DNA from: Geobacter sp.
Lineage (GTDB): Bacteria; Desulfobacterota; Desulfuromonadia; Geobacterales; DSM-12255
Direction: 5' to 3'
Length of the DNA stretch: 37,179 bases
Assembly: GCA_009886125.1 (NCBI GenBank)
Contig: VFJK01000089.1
Location: 1-37,179 of the forward strand
The notes under the pieces were generated by a model. The model saw only the letters and a list, made by a program, of their open reading frames with translations, did not search any database and was not told the origin of the DNA. Shown piece after piece: positions 32,930 through 37,179 of this stretch (the first letter of the stretch is position 1; every line of letters begins with the position of its first letter). The translations under genes were made by a program, and so were the position numbers.

Positions 32930-33889
32930 ATGGTAGCATCTTTCCAGCAGCGACTGCAGGCAGTAAACCCGGAGTACGAGACCTTTGAAGGCCTGCAGAC
33001 ACTGCAGGTCAATCTGGGAAATCTCTGTAACCTGAACTGCAGCCACTGCCATGTGGGCGCTTCCAGTCGCGGGACTAAAGTCATGGGACTGGAGGTGATG
33101 GATCAGATAGCCGGGTTCCTTTCGTGTCATCCCGGTCTTACCCTTGATATAACCGGTGGCTGCCCGGAGATGAACCCGGACTTCCGTTATTTCGTCGAGC
33201 AGACAGCAGGGTTGGTGCCGCGCCGGCTGCTCCGGAGCAACCTGGCGATCATGGTTGAGGAGGGGTGGGAGTGGCTGCCGGAATTCTGCAGGAGTCAGGA
33301 ACTGACCATTGTCGGGTCGCTTCCCTGCTATCTGGAGGACAATGTCACGCGGCAGCGTGGCACAGAAGTTTATATGAAAAGTATCCAGGCCTTGAAACAG
33401 CTGAATGCTCTTGGCTACGGTTCAACGCTGGAGCTGGACCTGGTCTACAACCCGGGCGGGAATTTTGTCTCCGGTTCCCAGCAGGAACTGGAAGCGGCCT
33501 ACAAGAATCAGCTTTCCGATAATCACGGGATTATCTTCAATAACCTTTTCACCATCACCAACGCACCGATCGGCCGATTCAAAGAGCATCTTGACGCTGA
33601 AGGTAAATTCGCCGATTACCTGCGACTGCTGGCCGGGAGCTTCAATCCTGAGACTGCCGGCAATATCATGTGCCGTACCCTGATAAGCGTCGACTGGCGG
33701 GGGAGGATTTTCAACTGTGATTTCAATCAGGCGCTGCAGATGCCGGTGACGGCAGAAGATGGTTCTGAAATAACCATTGGGGTGCTGGAGAGTGACAATC
33801 TGAACGGTACGAGGATACTGCTTTCGCAGCACTGCTACTGCTGTACTGCCGGGGAGGGGTCGAGCTGTACCGGGGCGCTGGTCGGTTAG
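32930..33889 (+). CDS. arsS: Arsenosugar biosynthesis radical-SAM protein ArsS
   Basis: 319 residues. The radical-SAM cluster motif is CNLNCSHC (Cys33, 37, 40); TLDITGGCPEMNP follows as the SAM-binding region. The C-terminal half matches the Cys-rich DUF3641 domain, with NIMCRTLISVDWRGRIFNCD and the end HCYCCTAGEGSSCTGAL (Cys302, 304, 305, 313). This is the layout of ArsS, which joins a 5'-deoxyadenosyl group to dimethylarsenic compounds to build arsenosugars; some relatives carry selenocysteine in the terminal motif, whereas this copy uses only Cys. The arsenic methyltransferase ArsM, its usual partner, is not in the window. It is the last gene of the operon, 8 bp after the VTT gene. Confidence 0.9.
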   Translation: MVASFQQRLQAVNPEYETFEGLQTLQVNLGNLCNLNCSHCHVGASSRGTKVMGLEVMDQIAGFLSCHPGLTLDITGGCPEMNPDFRYFVEQTAGLVPRRLLRSNLAIMVEEGWEWLPEFCRSQELTIVGSLPCYLEDNVTRQRGTEVYMKSIQALKQLNALGYGSTLELDLVYNPGGNFVSGSQQELEAAYKNQLSDNHGIIFNNLFTITNAPIGRFKEHLDAEGKFADYLRLLAGSFNPETAGNIMCRTLISVDWRGRIFNCDFNQALQMPVTAEDGSEITIGVLESDNLNGTRILLSQHCYCCTAGEGSSCTGALVG

Positions 33890-34017
33890 AGCGGCTCTTC
33901 ATCCTCTTCAGCAGTCTCTTCGGTTTTCTCTCCCATTCGGGCAATAACCACACAGGCAGCAGCAATAAGGACGATCGTCACGGTCTCACCGCCGGCCCAG
34001 TCAGTTTTTCGATTCAC
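33886..34017 (-). CDS. Small single-span membrane peptide (43 aa)
   Basis: GTG start; a weak GGAT is 4 bases upstream. The peptide begins MNRKTDWAGG, has a hydrophobic span TVTIVLIAAACVVIA, and ends in a strongly acidic tail (EKTEETAEEDEEPL). The codon order and the clear N-in charge pattern (positive, hydrophobic, negative) argue for a real protein. It starts 24 bp after the chemoreceptor gene on the same strand, so it may be its third operon member. Its stop codon overlaps the stop of arsS, which converges from the other side. No family recognised. Confidence 0.5.
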   Translation of the reverse strand: MNRKTDWAGGETVTIVLIAAACVVIARMGEKTEETAEEDEEPL

Positions 34018-34041
34018 ATCGATCCAAAAGGTTCGCTGAAG

Positions 34042-36048
34042 TTATGTCCTGAACGAAGCCATCTCCTTTTTAAGCTTGTCGATCTGTTCGAAAAGTTTTG
34101 TGACCGAATCGTTCATCATTTTTGTAGCATCAAGGTTTATCGATGAAGATGACTCTATATTCTCGACCGATGAGGCGATCATTTCGCTCCCTTTTTCCTG
34201 TTCAATGCAGGCGCGTCTTATCTGGTTTATCATGCCGGTTATCGATTCCGTTGACGTTGCGATGAATTTGCCCACATTGCATTGTTCGCGTGCGGCGTTT
34301 CTGACTTGAGCCGTGATATCCTTCATCTTTTCTGAGGAGGTGATGATGAGATCGCTCCCCTGAGCCTGCTCTCTGGTTGCTGAGTCAATCTGGCTGACCA
34401 TTTGGGATACCTGATCTACTGCTTCGCGAATCTGCTGGCTCCCCTTGGACTGCTCCATGGTTGCTTTGGCAATCTCCTTCATCTGGTCCGTGGCTTTCTG
34501 GATCCCTTCGAAGATCTTGTTGAGAGCTGTTCCAGAGCGTTCCGCCAGGATTTCGCCGTTATGTATACTCTTCTCAGCGCTTTGGATGGCAGCTACAGCT
34601 CGTGCCGTCTCGTCTTGAAGACCAGTTATGACATTTGTTATCTCCCTGGTCGAATTCCTTGTCCGCTCTGCCAGCTGCTTGATCTCGTCAGCGACAACAG
34701 CAAATCCCTTGCCATGTTCACCGGCCTGAGCGGCGATGATTGCCGCGTTGAGGGCAAGAAGATTGGTCTGCGCTGCCACATCGTCAATGACCGAGAGTAT
34801 TGTGCCTATATCAGCAGCTTTGTTAGAGAGGGAGTTGATGGCTTCGAAAGTTATTTCCGACGAGCGTTTGATCTCATGGATACCGGCGATCGACTCTTCG
34901 AGAGCCGCCCTGCCGATTTTGGCATCTTCGCGAACGGTTTCCGAAATCTGCGATGCCTCGGCAGTGTTCAGCTCAACCTGCCGTATCGAAAAATCCATCT
35001 CCATAACGGAGGAAGCAGAGCTGTTTGCAGCCTCCATCAGGCTTCTGACGCCAAGATTGATCTGTTTGATCGATGCTGCCATCTGGGTAACGGAAGAGCT
35101 CACATCTGCAACTGCCTGTGCCAGGGTATCGGTATTCAGTGCAACCTCTTCGACGCTTGAGGTCATTTCCAGGATCGAGGAGGAGCTTTCAGTGGCAGAG
35201 ATGGAGAGCCCGGCGACACTTTCGTTAACCCCTTTTATGGAGGCGTTTATCTGTATCACGGCTGACGAGGTGCTGCTTACCCCCTCTGACTGGAGCTTTG
35301 CAGCTTCAACCACCTTACCTGAGGCAGAGAGGAGGTTTCCGGTAATGGTGTTCAATTCGTCAGCAGCATTGTTAACCTGGCTGACCATGCTGTTGAGGTT
35401 GCCGATCATGCCGTTGAGGGCAACAGTAAGATCTCCCAGTTCGTCATTTGAGATGATGTCAAGCTGCTGGGAGAGATCTCCACCCGCAACATGCTCAATC
35501 ACACTGCTGAGCCTGCTGATCGGCTTCAGGATGATCCGCTCCGCTGCGATGCTTATTCCTATAGAGAAGAGGATAATCGTCAGCAGGGTTCCGGCTGCCA
35601 CCAGTAGTACCGATTTTCTCAGGGTTCTGGCAACAGAGTCTGTCTTGTAGCCGATCTTGAGCGTGCCGAGAGTCGTCGCGCCATCTGAAGATTTCAGGAC
35701 GCGCTCAACGACCTTCAGAGAAGAAGTCGAAGCAGGTATCCGGCTCTTGGTGACCAGTTCTTTCTTCTCGTTGTAAAATCCGGCAAAGCTCACTTCCGGG
35801 TCCTTGAGGATATCCTGGACGAGATTATCGAGTCCCATGAAGTTGAAGTTTGCCAGATGCTCGGCACCGCTGAGACTGGCAAGATCGGCGACTGAACCGG
35901 CTTTGGAATCAAGCGACTTCTTGATTTCAGCGGAATTCTGGTAGGCGATAAAGGCGCCGAGCCCGCCGAACAGGGTCACGATAAGGGTGGTCGTCAGGAT
36001 CAGGAATCTGCCCCGGATGGAACGGACCGCAAAAAGTTTTGTAAGCAT
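34042..36048 (-). CDS. Methyl-accepting chemotaxis protein
   Basis: 668 residues from ATG 36048; a TTG two codons upstream (36054) is also possible, as GGGAG lies 4 bases before it. First membrane segment ~13-35 ([20 protein letters not shown]), a periplasmic sensor region to ~140, second membrane segment ~147-170, then HAMP ([20 protein letters not shown]) and a long coiled-coil cytoplasmic domain. The CheA/CheW-binding hairpin tip is [20 protein letters not shown] with [17 protein letters not shown] after it. The periplasmic domain is ~110 residues, without a recognised ligand pocket. The gene follows the PhnD-type binding protein gene by ~60 bp on the same strand, which suggests that the binding protein could deliver its ligand signal to this receptor. 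Confidence 0.94.
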   Translation of the reverse strand: MLTKLFAVRSIRGRFLILTTTLIVTLFGGLGAFIAYQNSAEIKKSLDSKAGSVADLASLSGAEHLANFNFMGLDNLVQDILKDPEVSFAGFYNEKKELVTKSRIPASTSSLKVVERVLKSSDGATTLGTLKIGYKTDSVARTLRKSVLLVAAGTLLTIILFSIGISIAAERIILKPISRLSSVIEHVAGGDLSQQLDIISNDELGDLTVALNGMIGNLNSMVSQVNNAADELNTITGNLLSASGKVVEAAKLQSEGVSSTSSAVIQINASIKGVNESVAGLSISATESSSSILEMTSSVEEVALNTDTLAQAVADVSSSVTQMAASIKQINLGVRSLMEAANSSASSVMEMDFSIRQVELNTAEASQISETVREDAKIGRAALEESIAGIHEIKRSSEITFEAINSLSNKAADIGTILSVIDDVAAQTNLLALNAAIIAAQAGEHGKGFAVVADEIKQLAERTRNSTREITNVITGLQDETARAVAAIQSAEKSIHNGEILAERSGTALNKIFEGIQKATDQMKEIAKATMEQSKGSQQIREAVDQVSQMVSQIDSATREQAQGSDLIITSSEKMKDITAQVRNAAREQCNVGKFIATSTESITGMINQIRRACIEQEKGSEMIASSVENIESSSSINLDATKMMNDSVTKLFEQIDKLKKEMASFRT

Positions 36049-36077
36049 GGACAATTAACTCCCGGAAGGAACGTTCT

Positions 36078-36102
36078 CCCCTTCGGCGAAACGCCGAAGG
36101 GG
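36078..36102. other. Stem-loop between phnD-type and chemoreceptor genes
   Basis: Perfect 11-bp stem CCCCTTCGGCG (36078-36088) and CGCCGAAGGGG (36092-36102) with an AAA loop. No T-run follows on the minus strand, so it is more likely an mRNA stabiliser or processing site that lets the upstream gene be expressed more than the downstream one. Confidence 0.7.
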
Positions 36103-36114
36103 GAAAGTGGCTTT

Positions 36115-36954
36115 TCAGTACTTGAAGGCGAATGATTTGTTGACTCCGGCTTTTTTCAGCAGGACACTGGTTGTTTTGAAGTCAGCGGCAGTTGTCTTGA
36201 TGAACTTGGTGATCTTCATGGACTCCTTGACAGCCTTTGCTTCATCACCAGAATCGCTCCCGAGCCCGAGCAGGATCGATGAGAGCTTGTCAGCAGTGGC
36301 TTTGGCAAGTTTTCTGGAGACGATCAGGGTGTTGTCCGGATTTTCACCGTTGTCCTTGCCCACCTGCTCAAGATCGGCGTATTTTGCCTTCTCCTTGTCC
36401 CAGACCCGGTTCTTGACGATGGCGACATCAGCCTGTCCGCGGCTGACGGCATCCAGTGCTGCGCCGTGCGAGGCAGCCTGCATCAGCTCTTTGGCTTTGG
36501 AAGGACCAAGGGAGCGGTAGTAGAATTCGCCTGAAGATGCCAGAGAGGTGAATATTACCCTTTTCCCGGCAAAGTAGTCGCCGGAGCCGTTGAATTTTGC
36601 CCCGCCCTTCTTGACGATGATTGCTGCTGAATACGTGCTGGTGCCGTCCATGTTGACCGGACGGACAAGAGGCTCTGCCACCTCCTTGATAATCATGGCG
36701 CCGGCGATTCCGGAGCCGCTGAACATGGCATCCACCTGCCCCTTGGCAAACATGTCAGCTGCGGCAGGATAGGTGTTTGCCGTAACAAACGAAGCATTGA
36801 GACCTTTTTTTGACAGATAGTCGAGCAGCGGCTGGTACTTCTTGGCATCGCCTGCCTGAGCCTGCATGATCCCGATTTTGATGTCAGCTGCCAATGCCAT
36901 ACTGCTGAAAGTGAAAACTGATAATAATGCCGCAGAGATAACTCTTTTAATCAT
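36115..36954 (-). CDS. Phosphate/phosphite/phosphonate-type periplasmic binding protein (PhnD-like)
   Basis: 279 residues with a clear Sec signal peptide (MIKRVISAALLSVFTFSSMA, cleaved near LAA). The mature protein has IKIGIMQAQAGDAKKYQPLL, the typical PhnD start with a long helix, then TYPAAADMFAKGQVDAMFSG, YFAGKRVIFTSLASSGEFYY (the conserved V-x-F-x-S/T-x-x-S-x-S block in variant form) and GQADVAIVKNRVWD. The PhnD fold is also used for other oxyanions and small ligands, so phosphonate binding is not assured. GGGGG lies 6-7 bases before the ATG. There are no PhnC/PhnE transport genes; the partner is the chemoreceptor gene downstream. Confidence 0.9.
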   Translation of the reverse strand: MIKRVISAALLSVFTFSSMALAADIKIGIMQAQAGDAKKYQPLLDYLSKKGLNASFVTANTYPAAADMFAKGQVDAMFSGSGIAGAMIIKEVAEPLVRPVNMDGTSTYSAAIIVKKGGAKFNGSGDYFAGKRVIFTSLASSGEFYYRSLGPSKAKELMQAASHGAALDAVSRGQADVAIVKNRVWDKEKAKYADLEQVGKDNGENPDNTLIVSRKLAKATADKLSSILLGLGSDSGDEAKAVKESMKITKFIKTTAADFKTTSVLLKKAGVNKSFAFKY

Positions 36955-37064
36955 TGACTGCCCCCTTAGTAGTTATAAAACAATTATTTAATGACTTCAT
37001 AAAATAGCTCAAATCTGTTCTTGTAGTAAAGCTCTTTTCATTGGGGAATTTATATAAAGCTTCT

Positions 37065-37094
37065 TATTTAGGTTCCTCACACAAATCTGTGCAA
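37065..37094 (-). promoter_or_regulatory. Candidate sigma-70 promoter of the phnD-type/chemoreceptor unit
   Basis: On the minus strand TTGCAC (37094-37089) and TAAATA (37070-37065) are 18 bases apart. Transcription would give a ~100-base AT-rich leader before 36954. A 7-bp hairpin (GCATGGG 37103-37109 with CCCATGC 37117-37123) lies just upstream of the -35 box and could be a protein-binding site. Confidence 0.45.
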
Positions 37095-37179
37095 GGACGT
37101 AGGCATGGGTAAATCCCCCATGCAGTGATAAAGATTCAGAATGTAGTTCTTTGCCGATCTGAAACCGTAAGCTCGGTGA

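Noticed and set aside
34736-35650. 304-codon plus-strand frame opposite the chemoreceptor gene
   Set aside because: It mirrors the coiled-coil signalling domain and has no domain of its own.
37081-37160. Possible c-di-GMP (GEMM) riboswitch upstream of the phnD-type gene
   Set aside because: Only a short hairpin and AT-rich leader are present; the conserved GEMM core and tetraloop-receptor pair are not found, and the hairpin lies upstream of the likely promoter.

Overview
The window looks like a chromosomal segment of a Geobacter-type bacterium (Desulfobacterota, Geobacterales). The reasons are a GC-rich coding style with AAGGAG ribosome sites, several radical-SAM enzymes including an ArsS-type one, a -24/-12 (sigma-54-type) promoter, a methyl-accepting chemotaxis protein and palindromic intergenic repeats of a kind I associate with Geobacter genomes. 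This placement comes from overall protein character, not from a marker gene. I see no rRNA, tRNA, CRISPR array, prophage or intact insertion sequence.

Layout. 1-1863 (+): 3' end of a PatB/MalY-type aminotransferase, a tRNA-dihydrouridine synthase and a DUF3820 protein. 1928-5346 (-): an unassigned Cys-rich radical-SAM enzyme, then an rluA-type pseudouridine synthase coupled to the DEAD-box helicase rhlE, with a terminator hairpin just upstream of rluA. 5599-9690 (+): a B12-binding-type radical-SAM enzyme, an exported ankyrin-repeat protein, a 58-aa DUF1737 protein, a MITE-like element and a DUF815 ATPase. 9786-14120 (mostly -): a small Lys/Ala-rich exported protein behind a strong -24/-12 promoter match, a ~950-bp gene-poor stretch with a second MITE-like element and two mini-ORFs, an orphan branched-chain amino-acid-type binding protein, a free-standing MshEN-type protein and an FKBP prolyl isomerase. 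The binding-protein and MshEN genes lie between two ~118-bp palindromic repeats in the same orientation.

14439-29215 (+): a 3064-aa cyclic beta-1,2-glucan synthase (GT84 + GH94) with an in-frame 9-bp tandem repeat in a membrane segment, two small uncharacterised genes, a fusion of a PolA-type 5'-3' exonuclease with a complete RNase HI domain, a GNAT acetyltransferase, a DUF3108 envelope protein and an orphan peptide-type binding protein. 29256-30380 (-): a predicted outer-membrane protein. 30723-33889 (+): a compact operon of a MerA-like flavoprotein disulfide reductase, a VTT/TVP38 membrane protein and the radical-SAM protein ArsS. 33886-36954 (-): a PhnD-type binding protein, a chemoreceptor and a likely 43-aa membrane peptide.

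Themes. RNA processing (dus, rluA, rhlE, RNase H fusion) and envelope functions dominate. Three solute-binding proteins have no permease in the window, and one of them is paired with a chemoreceptor. The most unusual items are the exonuclease-RNase HI fusion, the repeat/MITE family with the mini-ORFs around 10.3-10.8 kb, the possible attenuator before rluA-rhlE, and the expandable repeat in the glucan synthase.
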